In this document: piece by piece, positions 1 to 8,544 of the stretch
Position numbering within the stretch: the stretch's first letter is position 1
Layout of the letters: every line of letters begins with the position of its first letter
Assembly (NCBI GenBank): GCA_017536545.1
Contig: JAFXHF010000014.1
Location: 48,675 to 112,674 of the forward strand
DNA from: a bacterium
GTDB lineage: Bacteria; Cyanobacteriota; Vampirovibrionia; Gastranaerophilales; Gastranaerophilaceae
Length of the DNA: 64,000 nt
Reading direction: 5' to 3'
Notes under the pieces: generated by a model
Database searches by the model: none
Seen by the model: the letters and a program-made list of their open reading frames with translations, nothing else
What the model was told of the DNA's origin: nothing
Made by a program: the position numbers and the translations under genes

Positions 1-10
1 TTTCTTTTTG

Positions 11-40
11 TCCTCACTGGACGGGGTATTATGCTACCAA
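11..40. repeat. Dispersed G+C-rich intergenic repeat, copy A
   Basis: This roughly 30-base G+C-rich element sits at the window edge and reads TCCTCACTGG followed by ACGGGGTATTATGCTACCAA. A near-identical element occurs at 43204-43234, differing mainly in the CACT/GGCC part, and a more diverged one at 54202-54240. All three are intergenic. The left limit may be cut by the window start. The function is unknown. Confidence 0.6.
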
Positions 41-108
41 TGGTCGGTGGAATTTGATAAATTTGCGTATATAGTGTATAGGTTGGGTGAAACCCAATAA
101 TCTAAAAC

Positions 109-771
109 TTATTTTATTGCTGGGAAAAAGTAACGGATTCCGTCATCTGAACGCCATCTAACGTATCCAGTTTTTGGACTTTTATCCATATCCATTACGC
201 TGATTAGAGCCCAATTCCCTCTTATAACATTCAATTTAATTTTTGCAGGGGGTTGAATTACTGAAATTGTCTTTGCTAAATCTTCTGTTGATGCTTTTAT
301 ATCTTTACAAGTTTCTGGAGCACCACCCAATAATGTTAGACCATATTTTTTCCCATAAGTATTATAAAAATTAATCCAAGTCATAAATTTATATGGATCA
401 TCCATCTTTATCCAGCCTGTTTTGCCAGTTGAATCATCATATACGATTTCAATCCAGTCTTCTGTCATATCAGTTACGGCAACAAGTTCTAATGATTTTT
501 GTGGTAAAAATACAACGAAAAATTTTTCGAAACCAATTTCTGTTGGGAAAAATTCATCTTTATTCCAACGAACTCTATATAAAATTTGTGATTCTTCGCT
601 TGGTTCTTTATAAATTTTAACGTCATCTCCAATTTGGTATAACCCGATTGTGCGAGTTTGATTTAATTCTGAACGAACAGGCATGATATCTTTTGAGTAA
701 GTTTCATTGTTGAAACCTATTATTAAAAAACTCATAACTGTTAATACGAAGAATAACAATATTTTTTTCAT
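109..771 (-). CDS. Secreted protein with two SH3-like domains
   Basis: The 220-residue product begins with a signal peptide (basic MKK, then a hydrophobic stretch to about residue 25), so it should be exported. Residues about 45-125 and 175-220 look like bacterial SH3-like barrels. The first ends in a TGKTGWIK-type strand and the second in KTGYVRWRSDDGIRYF. Such domains usually bind cell-wall or protein ligands. The gene starts four bases after the pheT stop on the same strand, so it is probably co-transcribed with pheT, though no functional link is obvious. I do not recognise the specific family. The SH3 assignment is by pattern, not by search. Confidence 0.6.
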   Translation of the reverse strand: MKKILLFFVLTVMSFLIIGFNNETYSKDIMPVRSELNQTRTIGLYQIGDDVKIYKEPSEESQILYRVRWNKDEFFPTEIGFEKFFVVFLPQKSLELVAVTDMTEDWIEIVYDDSTGKTGWIKMDDPYKFMTWINFYNTYGKKYGLTLLGGAPETCKDIKASTEDLAKTISVIQPPAKIKLNVIRGNWALISVMDMDKSPKTGYVRWRSDDGIRYFFPAIK

Positions 772-775
772 AGAA

Positions 776-3256
776 TTACTCCCTGAATGAAATTTGAGCG
801 TATGCTTTTTGAAGTTTTTCTCTAACAGATGTCATTTGTTGTTCAATGATTTCATCAGTTAAAGTTGCAGTTTCATCTTGCATTTTGATTCTGAAAGCAA
901 CACTTTTGAAACCTTCTTCAACGTGTTCGCCTTGGTAAACGTCAAAGATTTCAGAACCTTTGAAGATGTTTTGTTTTACGCCACTTTTGATAACTTTTTG
1001 GATATCATCGACAGAAACTGTATCATTAATGATAAATGCCAAATCACGTCTAACTTCTGGATATTGTGGCAAGTGTTTGAATCTTGGAGTTGTTTCTTTT
1101 ACTGCCGCAATAACTTGGTCCAAATCAACTTTGAACAAGAATGCATCTTGGTTAAGTTTTAATTTTTCTTGAAGTGTAGGGTGAATTTGACCAAAATATC
1201 CAATAGGTTCTAATTTTTTACCCAATAGCATAATAACAGCGGTTCTGTATGGATGGAATATTTTGTGAGTGTTCACCAATTCAGTTTCTTCAAATGGAAC
1301 GATTTTAATTCTTCTTGTGATTTCTAAATCTTCAAGTAAGTTTTCAACAATACCTTTTACTGTGAAGAAATCAGTTTTTGTAGGTGATTGCCATTTTGAG
1401 TTTTGAACTTCACCAGTTAAAACACCTTCAAGAACTTGAGTTTCTTTTACACCTGAGAATTTTTCATCAGCTTCAGCTACTTTTTTATAAGTTCTGCCAA
1501 TTTCGTATGCCCAGAATGTTTTTTGTCCATTGTCAAAGTTATATTTCATGCAGTTAAGAACACTTGCTGCTAATGTTTGACGAAGCATTGAGTATTCTTC
1601 ACTTGCAGGGTTTTGAACTTTTACAGCATTTTCTTCATCAAATGCCATTCTGTATCTGTCAAGCATTGATTTACCAATAAGTGAGCTTGTTTGAATTTCA
1701 TTTAAGCCTGCTGATAACATCAATTCGTGAACTCTTTTGATTACTCTTTCAGCAAGTGTAATTGTAGGAGTTTGAGATTTGTTTGGAAGAGTTGGTGCGA
1801 TTTTGTCGTAACCGTTAATTCTTGCAATTTCTTCAATCAAATCAATTTCTCTTGTTACGTCATATGCTCTGAAACTTGGTACTGCAAATTTTGCTGCAGC
1901 ATCGTTTCCGCCTAGTTTTTCAAACCCTAAGTTTTCTAAGATGTTGTTACATCTGTCTGCTGAAATTTCACAACCTAAAATTCTCTTCACTTGATTATAA
2001 CGAAGTGTGATGTGTAAAGGTTCAAGTTTATTTTCACCATCTTCAACCAAACCAACAACTTCAGCATCAGCATATTGAACTAATAATTGCATTGCTCTCA
2101 TTAAAGCTGGTTTTACTGATTCAATATCAATACCACGTTCAAATCTTGCAGAAGCTTCACTTCTATAACCTGCAGAACGAGCAGATTTTCTGTTTGTAGC
2201 AGGTGTGAAGTATGCTGCTTCTAAAGCAATTGATGTTGTATTGTTGTCGATTTCAGAGTTAGCTCCGCCAAATACACCACCTAAGCAAACTCCTTCTTTT
2301 TCTGTTGCAATAAGTACAGAATCAGTTGTTAAGGTTCTTTCAACTTCGTCTAAAGTCACAAGTTTTTCGCCTTCAACTGCACGTCTTACGCATAGGTAAC
2401 CATCAAGTTTGTCAAAGTCAAATGCATGTAATGGACAACCATATTCAAGCATTACATAGTTTGTGATGTCGACTACGTTGTTGATAGCACGAACGCCTGA
2501 TGCAACAAGTCTTTTTTGCATCCAATCTGGAGAAGGTTTAATTTTGATATTTTTCAAAACTGCGATTGAGTAATATTTACAAACATCTTTATCTTTAATT
2601 TCAACTTTGAATTCATCAGTTGTTAAATCTTTTGTGTATTCAACATTATTTAATTTAAGAGGAGTGTTGAATAATGCACTAAGTTCTCTAGCAACACCAA
2701 TAACTGACATTTGGTCACCTCTGTTTGCTGTTGGTGCAACTTCGATTACTGTATCTTTTTCAAATCCTAAAACGTCTTTAACATCTTCGCCTAAACCAAC
2801 GTTAGGGAAAATTCTGTTAAGAATTAGGATACCATCTTCTTCTTGATAGCCACGTTCAGAAACACCTAATTCATCAGATGAACATAGCATACCTTGAGAT
2901 TCAACTCCACGAATAACCGCTGGAGTTAAAGTGAACATTTCACCAGTTTTTCTATCTAAAACTTGAGAGCCAACACTTGCGTAAGGTACGATTTGACCTT
3001 CTTGAATATTTTGAGCTCCACAAACAACAGTTCTTAATTCTGTTCCGTTGTTTACTGTAACTAGGTGTAATCTATCTGAATTTGGATGGTTATCGATTTT
3101 TTCGATTTTAACTGTTTTTATATTGGTAAACATTGGTTTAACGTCTTCCCAACCTTCAACTTCAAGGCCGCTCATAGTAAGTTCGTGAGCAATTTGAGAT
3201 GTTTCCACGTTTGATAAATCAACGAATTCGTTTAACCAATTTAAAGATACTTGCAT
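776..3256 (-). CDS. pheT: Phenylalanyl-tRNA synthetase beta subunit
   Basis: This 826-residue protein has the normal length and domain order of bacterial PheT. An EMAP-like tRNA-binding OB fold lies at about 40-155 (DNHPNSDRLHLV, VVCGAQNI). It is followed by the B3/B4 editing region with GCPLHAFDFDKL, the B5 domain near 410-480, the catalytic-like core, and a C-terminal FDX-ACB anticodon-binding domain (YPEVRRDLAF). With PheS it charges tRNA-Phe in the cytoplasm. No pheS lies next to it, so the two subunits are encoded apart, as in many cyanobacteria. A GAGGG ribosome site precedes the ATG, and a clear promoter lies upstream. Confidence 0.97.
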   Translation of the reverse strand: MQVSLNWLNEFVDLSNVETSQIAHELTMSGLEVEGWEDVKPMFTNIKTVKIEKIDNHPNSDRLHLVTVNNGTELRTVVCGAQNIQEGQIVPYASVGSQVLDRKTGEMFTLTPAVIRGVESQGMLCSSDELGVSERGYQEEDGILILNRIFPNVGLGEDVKDVLGFEKDTVIEVAPTANRGDQMSVIGVARELSALFNTPLKLNNVEYTKDLTTDEFKVEIKDKDVCKYYSIAVLKNIKIKPSPDWMQKRLVASGVRAINNVVDITNYVMLEYGCPLHAFDFDKLDGYLCVRRAVEGEKLVTLDEVERTLTTDSVLIATEKEGVCLGGVFGGANSEIDNNTTSIALEAAYFTPATNRKSARSAGYRSEASARFERGIDIESVKPALMRAMQLLVQYADAEVVGLVEDGENKLEPLHITLRYNQVKRILGCEISADRCNNILENLGFEKLGGNDAAAKFAVPSFRAYDVTREIDLIEEIARINGYDKIAPTLPNKSQTPTITLAERVIKRVHELMLSAGLNEIQTSSLIGKSMLDRYRMAFDEENAVKVQNPASEEYSMLRQTLAASVLNCMKYNFDNGQKTFWAYEIGRTYKKVAEADEKFSGVKETQVLEGVLTGEVQNSKWQSPTKTDFFTVKGIVENLLEDLEITRRIKIVPFEETELVNTHKIFHPYRTAVIMLLGKKLEPIGYFGQIHPTLQEKLKLNQDAFLFKVDLDQVIAAVKETTPRFKHLPQYPEVRRDLAFIINDTVSVDDIQKVIKSGVKQNIFKGSEIFDVYQGEHVEEGFKSVAFRIKMQDETATLTDEIIEQQMTSVREKLQKAYAQISFRE

Positions 3257-3300
3257 TTATTTTCCCTCTTAATTTTATTAATTTATTAATCTGTGAGAAT

Positions 3301-3329
3301 ATTCTAGTACAAAAGAAGTCAGATGTAAA
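3301..3329 (-). promoter_or_regulatory. Promoter for pheT
   Basis: On the minus strand the hexamers TTTACA (3329-3324) and TAGAAT (3306-3301) are separated by 17 bases. They predict a start near 3294 and a leader of about 38 nt. The identical hexamer pair and spacing recur before rimP-nusA at 37997-38025. Confidence 0.65.
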
Positions 3330-3348
3330 ATAAAAAATGTTTCAATAT

Positions 3349-3378
3349 TTGATTTTGACTGGTGTTTTGTGCTAATAT
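3349..3378 (+). promoter_or_regulatory. Promoter for map
   Basis: TTGATT (3349-3354) and TAATAT (3373-3378) are spaced 18 bases apart, upstream of the map ribosome site. The promoter is divergent from the pheT promoter. Confidence 0.45.
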
Positions 3379-3400
3379 TTTGATTAAGGGTAGGATAATT

Positions 3401-4153
3401 ATGATTCATAAAAAATCAAGAGATGAAATTAAGCGAATGTGCCATGCAGGACACATTGTTGCTCTTGTTCATCAAAAAATGAAAGAGGTTGTAGAACCTG
3501 GAATTTCTACAAAAGAATTGGACAATATTGCAATGCAAGTAATCAAAGAGAACCGTGCTATTCCAACATTCTTGGGTTATCACGGATTTCCTGGATGTAT
3601 TTGCACATCAATAAATGAACAAGTCGTTCACGGTATTCCTTCTGAAAAAGTTATTTTAAAAGAAGGTGATATTATTGCGATTGATGTTGGTGCAACTTAT
3701 GGTGGTATGGTTGGTGATAGTGCTTGGTCATATGCAGTTGGTAAAATCGCACCAGATGTAGAAAAATTATTAAAAGTTACAGAAGAATCATTATTTGCGG
3801 GTATTGAAAAAATGCGTCCAGGTAATGTTTTGGATGATATTTCAAAAGCAATTGAATCTGTTGCAAATCGTGAAGGATACGGAATAGTTCGTCAATATGG
3901 TGGCCATGGTGTTGGACATGAAATGCACGAAGATCCGTTCTTATTCAACTATAGTGTAGGTGATAATACTCTTATTAGACCAAATATCGCAATTGCAATC
4001 GAACCGATGTTAAATTTAGGCTGCGATGATGTAATTGTTGAAGAAGATGATTGGACTGTAAGTACAAAAGATGGTAAGCCTTCTGCACACTTTGAGCACA
4101 CAGTAATTGCAACTGATGATGGCCCATTAATTACTACAAAATTAATGAAGTAG
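3401..4153 (+). CDS. map: Methionine aminopeptidase, type I
   Basis: The enzyme removes the initiator methionine from nascent proteins. Starting at 3401 it has 250 residues, the normal type I length. AAGGGTAGGA lies directly upstream, whereas an upstream in-frame start would add an unconserved tail. All metal ligands are visible in order: the two Asp of AIDVGATYGGMVGDSAWSY, the His in GGHGVGHEMHEDP, Glu in AIEPML, and Glu in FEHTVIAT. The substrate-side CTSINEQVVHGIP motif is also present. It stands alone here rather than in the usual secY-adk ribosomal cluster and is followed nine bases later by an RNase H-like gene. Confidence 0.97.
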   Translation: MIHKKSRDEIKRMCHAGHIVALVHQKMKEVVEPGISTKELDNIAMQVIKENRAIPTFLGYHGFPGCICTSINEQVVHGIPSEKVILKEGDIIAIDVGATYGGMVGDSAWSYAVGKIAPDVEKLLKVTEESLFAGIEKMRPGNVLDDISKAIESVANREGYGIVRQYGGHGVGHEMHEDPFLFNYSVGDNTLIRPNIAIAIEPMLNLGCDDVIVEEDDWTVSTKDGKPSAHFEHTVIATDDGPLITTKLMK

Positions 4154-4162
4154 GAGAGTTGA

Positions 4163-4825
4163 ATGAATTATTATATAGGTTTATCTTTAGCAGCTGGTTC
4201 TAGTATGGACTCTGGGGTTGCTGTTATTGATGAAAATAATAAGATTATTCTTTTAGATAAATTATATAAAATGAATGATGTTATTTTCTTTTTTGAAAAT
4301 TTTTCATCACTAAAAAATTCTAAAGTTTGTGTATCTGTACCATCAGATAGAACAATGTTAGAGGGTAAATGGCGAGTTTTATCAAAACCTTATCAATTGG
4401 TTTCAACAAATAAAAATATGCCAAATCGTGATAATTGGACTCAACGTCAATCAACTCGAGGTTCTGAGTATTTAAGAGAATTAACTGAGCGTGGAATTCA
4501 AGTTTCAAGATTTGATGTTTATATGACAAGACAAAGTTTACATTTGAATTCCTGTTATAAAGACAGATCTCCTGCTGATTGTAAGTTTTTACAAGAAGCT
4601 CTTAAATATGAATGGGGTTTTGAAGAACTTCCTGTTAATATGATGCCAGTATCCCATTTAGAAGCAATTATAGGGGCGATTATGGCAAAAGAATATGCAA
4701 ACAATCCTGAAAGAATTAATGTTATTTATAATTTTAAAGGATTGGATGTTATTGATATTAAAGAAAATCTAAGTATCTCAACTGATATCTATAACTTTGA
4801 TAAAAAAGTTGAGATAAATAAGTAA
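4163..4825 (+). CDS. Predicted RNase H-fold protein (DUF429-like)
   Basis: The 220-residue cytoplasmic protein has no signal or membrane segment. Its N-terminus, GLSLAAGSSMDSGVAVID, has the shape of an RNase H-type first strand and turn. SVPSDRTMLEGKWR and a late HLEAIIGAIMAKEYA helix match the layout of DUF429 proteins, which are predicted nucleases of unknown substrate. The usual acidic residues are not all evident, so catalysis is uncertain. AGGAG precedes the ATG, nine bases after map, and the next gene follows without a gap, which suggests a map-led operon. The family call is a guess from pattern; otherwise treat it as hypothetical. Confidence 0.5.
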   Translation: MNYYIGLSLAAGSSMDSGVAVIDENNKIILLDKLYKMNDVIFFFENFSSLKNSKVCVSVPSDRTMLEGKWRVLSKPYQLVSTNKNMPNRDNWTQRQSTRGSEYLRELTERGIQVSRFDVYMTRQSLHLNSCYKDRSPADCKFLQEALKYEWGFEELPVNMMPVSHLEAIIGAIMAKEYANNPERINVIYNFKGLDVIDIKENLSISTDIYNFDKKVEINK

Positions 4826-6064
4826 GTGTTTGTAAAAATTAAGTATGATGTTGGTGTTATGTTAAAGAAATTGTTAGAAATAATTAGTAATCCGCTATTG
4901 TATTATGTAGATAAAGAGGGTAATTGTGTCTTTAGAAATTACTGTTTTGTTAAGGAAACTGGGAATTTATATAGAACTTCAATTCCTAAATCTAATGTGG
5001 GTAAAGCTTTAGAATTTCGTTTTGATTTGGATAAAAAATTAAAATGGGTGTATTTTTTAACTCCTGTTGTTTTATATTTTATTTTTATCCAAATAAAATT
5101 TTCTCTTTTAGCTCTTTTGTTATTTGAAATCTTATGGATTGGAATTATTACTTTAGCAAGATTATTCTGTTCATATTTGTATAGAGAATATCTAATTACT
5201 CATTTTGGGAAATATGAAATTACTGAATTTAGACCGCCGATAACTCAAGAAAAATATGATTCTTATGTATCACTTTTGAAATCAAAAGTTTTAGCTGTGA
5301 TAATTGTTATTGCATTATTTTTTGTTCCGTCATTTATTATGACAGGTGTTTTAAAATTACAGTTAAAGTCAAAACGTAATTTGTTTAAACAGGCTGTTTC
5401 TACTGCTAATACATATTTTGCACTTTATCCAAAAAATGAAACAATTTATGATTTGAGAGCGTATGCGAAATTTATGTCAAAAGACTATGAAGGTGCGTTA
5501 AAAGATTATAAATCTGTTTTAAATATGTCAGGTAAAAAGTTTTCAAAAAAAGATTATGTAAGATTTGCAAATTTATTGTATCTACAGAAAAAAATGAGTA
5601 CATCTCAAGAAGCAGTTGATGTTTTTAATGAATATGTAACCAAGAAAAAAATGTCTACACTTCAGGAATCTCAAATGCTTTGGGTTAAATCTATATTTAA
5701 AATAGAAAACAATATTCCTGAGACTATTGTTCAAGAATATAATGATTTATTGGCATCTTTAGATGCTAAGGATGTACAAAACAGATTCTATATTTCTTCA
5801 GATATGGCTTATATGTATTATTTAATGGAAGAATATGTAATAGCAATTTCAGCATACAATACATTGATTGCTTTTGCATCGCAAAACCAAGAAAAATATG
5901 CAAATGAATTAAAATCACTATACGCTGAGCGTGGTTGGGCAAAAAAACGTTCAGGTGATGAATATGGGGCGAATGCTGATTTTGTAGCATCAGGAATTGA
6001 TTATTCTGAGTTAAATAGTTATGAACCAAAGTTTGCAAATCAACAGCTAGTTAAAGGTTTTTAA
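4826..6064 (+). CDS. Membrane-anchored TPR protein
   Basis: The 412-residue protein has hydrophobic segments at about 72-112 (probably two helices) and 152-175. A soluble C-terminal part built of TPR-like helical pairs follows (YALYPKNETIYDLRAYAKF, DYEGALKDYKSVL, EEYVIAISAYNTLI). TPR arrays scaffold protein complexes, and the partner here is unknown. The start is uncertain. The GTG at 4826 abuts the previous stop codon, which would allow translational coupling, but ATG at 4859 (MLKKLLEIISNPL) is also possible, and neither has a good ribosome site. The gene converges on ndk with a four-base overlap of the 3' ends. Confidence 0.7.
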   Translation: MFVKIKYDVGVMLKKLLEIISNPLLYYVDKEGNCVFRNYCFVKETGNLYRTSIPKSNVGKALEFRFDLDKKLKWVYFLTPVVLYFIFIQIKFSLLALLLFEILWIGIITLARLFCSYLYREYLITHFGKYEITEFRPPITQEKYDSYVSLLKSKVLAVIIVIALFFVPSFIMTGVLKLQLKSKRNLFKQAVSTANTYFALYPKNETIYDLRAYAKFMSKDYEGALKDYKSVLNMSGKKFSKKDYVRFANLLYLQKKMSTSQEAVDVFNEYVTKKKMSTLQESQMLWVKSIFKIENNIPETIVQEYNDLLASLDAKDVQNRFYISSDMAYMYYLMEEYVIAISAYNTLIAFASQNQEKYANELKSLYAERGWAKKRSGDEYGANADFVASGIDYSELNSYEPKFANQQLVKGF

Positions 6065-6489
6065 GCTTTGGTGTCTAAAAAGTTTGCAATTTCTTTTCTT
6101 GCTTTTTCAACATCATCTGAGCAGTGAATAAGATTCAATCTTTTTTCGTTTGGTGCGTATTCGCTACGAAGTTGTTTTTTTAGGGTGCTTGCTTTATCTA
6201 TGGCATCGTCGCCGCCTAAAACAATTGCTCTTAATCTTCCAGACATCATAAAATCAACCCATTCTTGGAAGAAAGGTTTTTCTTTATATTGGATATAATT
6301 CCCTTCAATCATTTCTCTTGGAGCAACTCCACTCCATTCATCAAGCACTTCTAGTCCTGTATCTTTAATTTTAGACAGGATTATACCCTCAAGATTACGT
6401 CTAACAGCATCTGGCTTAATTATTACAAATGTTTTTTCGTAAGCCTGAAAGTTTGGATTATAGTGTTGATTTAATGGGGTTATGTACAT
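6061..6489 (-). CDS. ndk: Nucleoside diphosphate kinase, divergent
   Basis: NDK makes NTPs and dNTPs from diphosphates through a phospho-histidine. The 142-residue protein keeps FVIIKPDAVRRN near the N-terminus, the KPFFQEWVDFMMSG segment, and a catalytic-type IHCSDDVEKARKEI (His near residue 122; family form HGSDS...A..EI). The usual ATNP...PGTIRG stretch before that histidine is replaced by a shorter charged segment. A 16-residue leader, MYITPLNQHYNPNFQA, precedes the domain. GAAGGTGA lies just before the ATG. The neighbouring tmk on the same strand fits dNTP supply. The domain call is firm, but activity is less certain because of the missing loop. Confidence 0.82.
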   Translation of the reverse strand: MYITPLNQHYNPNFQAYEKTFVIIKPDAVRRNLEGIILSKIKDTGLEVLDEWSGVAPREMIEGNYIQYKEKPFFQEWVDFMMSGRLRAIVLGGDDAIDKASTLKKQLRSEYAPNEKRLNLIHCSDDVEKARKEIANFLDTKA

Positions 6490-6532
6490 AATTCACCTTC
6501 ATATATTAGAAGTCTGAACATTATTATTTTTG

Positions 6533-7147
6533 TTAGTTTAATTTTGTTTTTATGATTTCAAGGACATCTTTTTGAACTTCTTCAATAGATCTTGTAGAAT
6601 CAATTACTTTAATTCTTTCTGGTTCTTGTTTTGCAAGTTCTAAATAACCATTTCTAACTCTGTTAAAGAATTCTTTTCCAGCACTTTCCATTCTGTCTTT
6701 TTCATTTCCAACTCTTTGCATAGAAGTCTCGATATCAACATCAAATACAAGTGTTAAGTCTGGTTTTTTATTGTTTGTTGCAAGGTTGTTTAAGGTGTTA
6801 ATTTGATTGATATCTAATCCTCTGCCATAACCTTGGTAAGCAACAGAACTATCTGTGTGTCTATCGCAAAGTACAATTTTCCCTTGTTCAATTGCGGGAT
6901 TTACAATAATATCTATATTTTGTGCCCTATCTGCTAAGAACAAAAAAGATTCGCAACGATTTGAAACTTCTCCATCGTAATTTAATAAAATTTCTCTAAC
7001 TTTTTCACCTAAGCCTTTACCTCCAGGTTCACGAGTTAGGACAACTTCGTAACCATTATTTTCTAAATGTTCTTTTAATAAATTTAATTGAGTTGTTTTG
7101 CCACAACCATCGGCACCTTCAAATGTTATAAACAAACCTTTTTTCAT
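6533..7147 (-). CDS. tmk: Thymidylate kinase
   Basis: The enzyme phosphorylates dTMP to dTDP. At 204 residues it has the family length. It shows the P-loop FEGADGCGKTTQ (about 7-18), the TREPGG motif that binds dTMP, DRHTDSSVAYQGYGRG, and a lid region with several arginines (NEKDRMESAG). AGAGGG precedes the ATG. It lies upstream of ndk on the same strand with a 43-base gap, so the two consecutive kinases needed to make dTTP are probably one transcript. It is preceded by the terminator of the RNase P RNA. Confidence 0.96.
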   Translation of the reverse strand: MKKGLFITFEGADGCGKTTQLNLLKEHLENNGYEVVLTREPGGKGLGEKVREILLNYDGEVSNRCESFLFLADRAQNIDIIVNPAIEQGKIVLCDRHTDSSVAYQGYGRGLDINQINTLNNLATNNKKPDLTLVFDVDIETSMQRVGNEKDRMESAGKEFFNRVRNGYLELAKQEPERIKVIDSTRSIEEVQKDVLEIIKTKLN

Positions 7148-7178
7148 AAATCCCTCTTTCTAAAATTATTATAACGCA

Positions 7179-7206
7179 AAAAGACGAACTGTAAAAGTCC
7201 GTCTTT
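7179..7206 (-). terminator. Intrinsic terminator of rnpB
   Basis: On the minus strand AAGACGGACT pairs with AGTTCGTCTT around a short loop and is followed by T residues. It lies about 10 bases past the RNase P RNA 3' end and just before tmk. Confidence 0.7.
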
Positions 7207-7215
7207 TGAATAAAT

Positions 7216-7552
7216 AAAGTAGCCCGTAAGCCGTGTTCTGTTTTAGATAATCATCTATCTGGTATTAGGATTGCTCCTAATCTCTAGCGATTTTTCCGAA
7301 GTGGGCGAACAACCTTTATAACCTTCGATTCAATCTTGCATCCGACCGGGGTTTACCTAGCTGGTACCTCTCGATACCACTGGTGAAGCTCTTAACTCAC
7401 CGTTGCACCATCGCCTGTGGCATAAAGCCCATCGGCAGTCTTCATTTCTGTGGCACTATCCACCGATTCACATCGTCCGGAGTTTCTCCGGCGGCCTGTT
7501 CTGGGATGCACGGACTTTCCTCACCTTGCGGCGCGATTATCCGACTACTTTA
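7216..7552 (-). ncRNA. rnpB: RNase P RNA (type A)
   Basis: The minus strand carries the diagnostic conserved pieces of the bacterial RNase P ribozyme in order. Near the 5' end is a GAGGAAAGTCCGTGC block (CR I). A GC-rich P3/P12-type region, GATGGTGCAACGGTGAG and AGGTAAACCCC follow, and the 3' AGAACACGGCTTACGGGC block pairs back to the 5' part. The length is about 335 nt. The RNA matures tRNA 5' ends. The ends are estimated from the pairing of the outermost helix (AGTAGTCGG region). The 5' end abuts the stop codon of the prepilin gene, so its promoter lies inside that gene or the two are co-transcribed and processed. Confidence 0.95.
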
Positions 7553-7558
7553 TTAATA

Positions 7559-8263
7559 TTAATCTTCGTCGTTAGAGTTTTTATCACTTGTGATGTTGCG
7601 GTTAACTTTAACTGCGTTGACTGCCCATTTGTCTTCAGCTCTAATGATAACTTGACCGTTACCTAAGATTTTAACTCTAAATCTATCATAACCGCTAGTT
7701 CTTCCGCTACAAGCTGAGTCATTACCTGTGCCAAGTTGAGTAGCATATGAATATCCATCACCAGCACAGTTTGGTGCATCTTTACCGTTTACATCGACAG
7801 TAATTTGAACGGAACCACCAGTACCTGTACCTGTGTTTGTAAATGCAAAATCAGTTATTGCCCAATCCATACCATCGGGAGTTGAAAATTTTGTTTTGTT
7901 GTTTTCTGTAGTTGCACCTTCAGTGTATAAACCTAATTTGTCTTTAAATACATATAAGAATTTTGTTTGGCTGTTGTCACTAGTTACACTTTTCCAAGGA
8001 CCACAACCTACATATCCGATACCATCATCTAAGCCAACTCTAGGTCTATCAACAGAACTTGTTCTGTCTGGATAACAAGCTTCGTCGTTAAGCATTTCAC
8101 TGATAGCTGTTTGAATTGTGTAGTATGCACGTTTTGCCATAATGATATTTTGGTTTGGCATCAAGTTAAAAATAACTGGTAACAACACTGCACAAAGTAT
8201 TGCGATTACACCTAAAGCAACCAATAATTCAGTTAACGTAAAAGCTTTATTTAATCTTTTCAT
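7559..8263 (-). CDS. Type IV prepilin / pseudopilin-like protein
   Basis: The 234-residue protein has a class III prepilin leader (MKRLNKAFTLTELLVALG). Cleavage would fall before F with Glu at +5, and a hydrophobic helix to about residue 30 is the assembly and membrane segment. The variable C-terminal domain has several Cys (CYPD, CGPW, CAGD, CSGR) and ends in an Asn/Asp-rich tail. It is expected to be processed by a prepilin peptidase and added to a pilus or pseudopilus. No pilus machinery lies nearby; such isolated prepilins are common in this lineage. A strong promoter lies at 8307-8335. Confidence 0.87.
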   Translation of the reverse strand: MKRLNKAFTLTELLVALGVIAILCAVLLPVIFNLMPNQNIIMAKRAYYTIQTAISEMLNDEACYPDRTSSVDRPRVGLDDGIGYVGCGPWKSVTSDNSQTKFLYVFKDKLGLYTEGATTENNKTKFSTPDGMDWAITDFAFTNTGTGTGGSVQITVDVNGKDAPNCAGDGYSYATQLGTGNDSACSGRTSGYDRFRVKILGNGQVIIRAEDKWAVNAVKVNRNITSDKNSNDED

Positions 8264-8306
8264 CCTTTAATCCTCAATTCTATCTTAACTCATAATTATA
8301 CATGTA

Positions 8307-8335
8307 ATTATATCATATTGGGTTGTATTTTTCAA
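8307..8335 (-). promoter_or_regulatory. Promoter for the prepilin gene
   Basis: On the minus strand TTGAAA (8335-8330) and TATAAT (8312-8307) have 17-base spacing. This is a near-consensus promoter that overlaps the divergent promoter at 8323-8351. Confidence 0.7.
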
Positions 8336-8351
8336 TACAATATGCTATAAT
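8323..8351 (+). promoter_or_regulatory. Divergent promoter with palindromic -35 region
   Basis: TTGTAT (8323-8328) and the extended -10 TGCTATAAT (hexamer 8346-8351) are 17 bases apart and drive the rightward leader and gene at 8545. The -35 region forms a perfect inverted repeat, TTGTATT-TTTC-AATACAA (8323-8340). It also covers the -35 of the leftward prepilin promoter, so one dimeric regulator could control both. Confidence 0.65.
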
Positions 8352-8357
8352 AGTAGT

Positions 8358-8544
8358 ATTGTAGGCGTTTAAATAAGAGGTACTAAAACAAGCGGATTGT
8401 AAAATTTTGTTTACATAGTAGCAAAATAATCCGTTCAGACGAGTTAATAACACATCACGCATTTTATAATGTGTAGGATATTATGAAACACGGAGGTTTA
8501 GGAGTCTTTGTAATTCTTGGATTTTCGTGGAAGGGTTAGAAACT
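8358..8544 (+). promoter_or_regulatory. Structured 5' leader of the small unknown gene
   Basis: About 185 nt separate the predicted start site from the coding region. A bulged hairpin at 8393-8433 pairs CGGATT with AATCCG and ATTTTG with CAAAAT. A second hairpin at 8450-8474 pairs ACACAT with ATGTGT. An 18-codon frame (8483-8539, MKHGGLGVFVILGFSWKG) ends six bases before the downstream ATG and covers its ribosome site. No known riboswitch class was recognised. It may be a cis-regulatory leader or a short RNA. Confidence 0.45.

Noticed and set aside
7403..7666. An 87-residue plus-strand reading frame
   Set aside because: It runs through the RNase P RNA and into the prepilin 3' end on the other strand; the RNA assignment explains the sequence.
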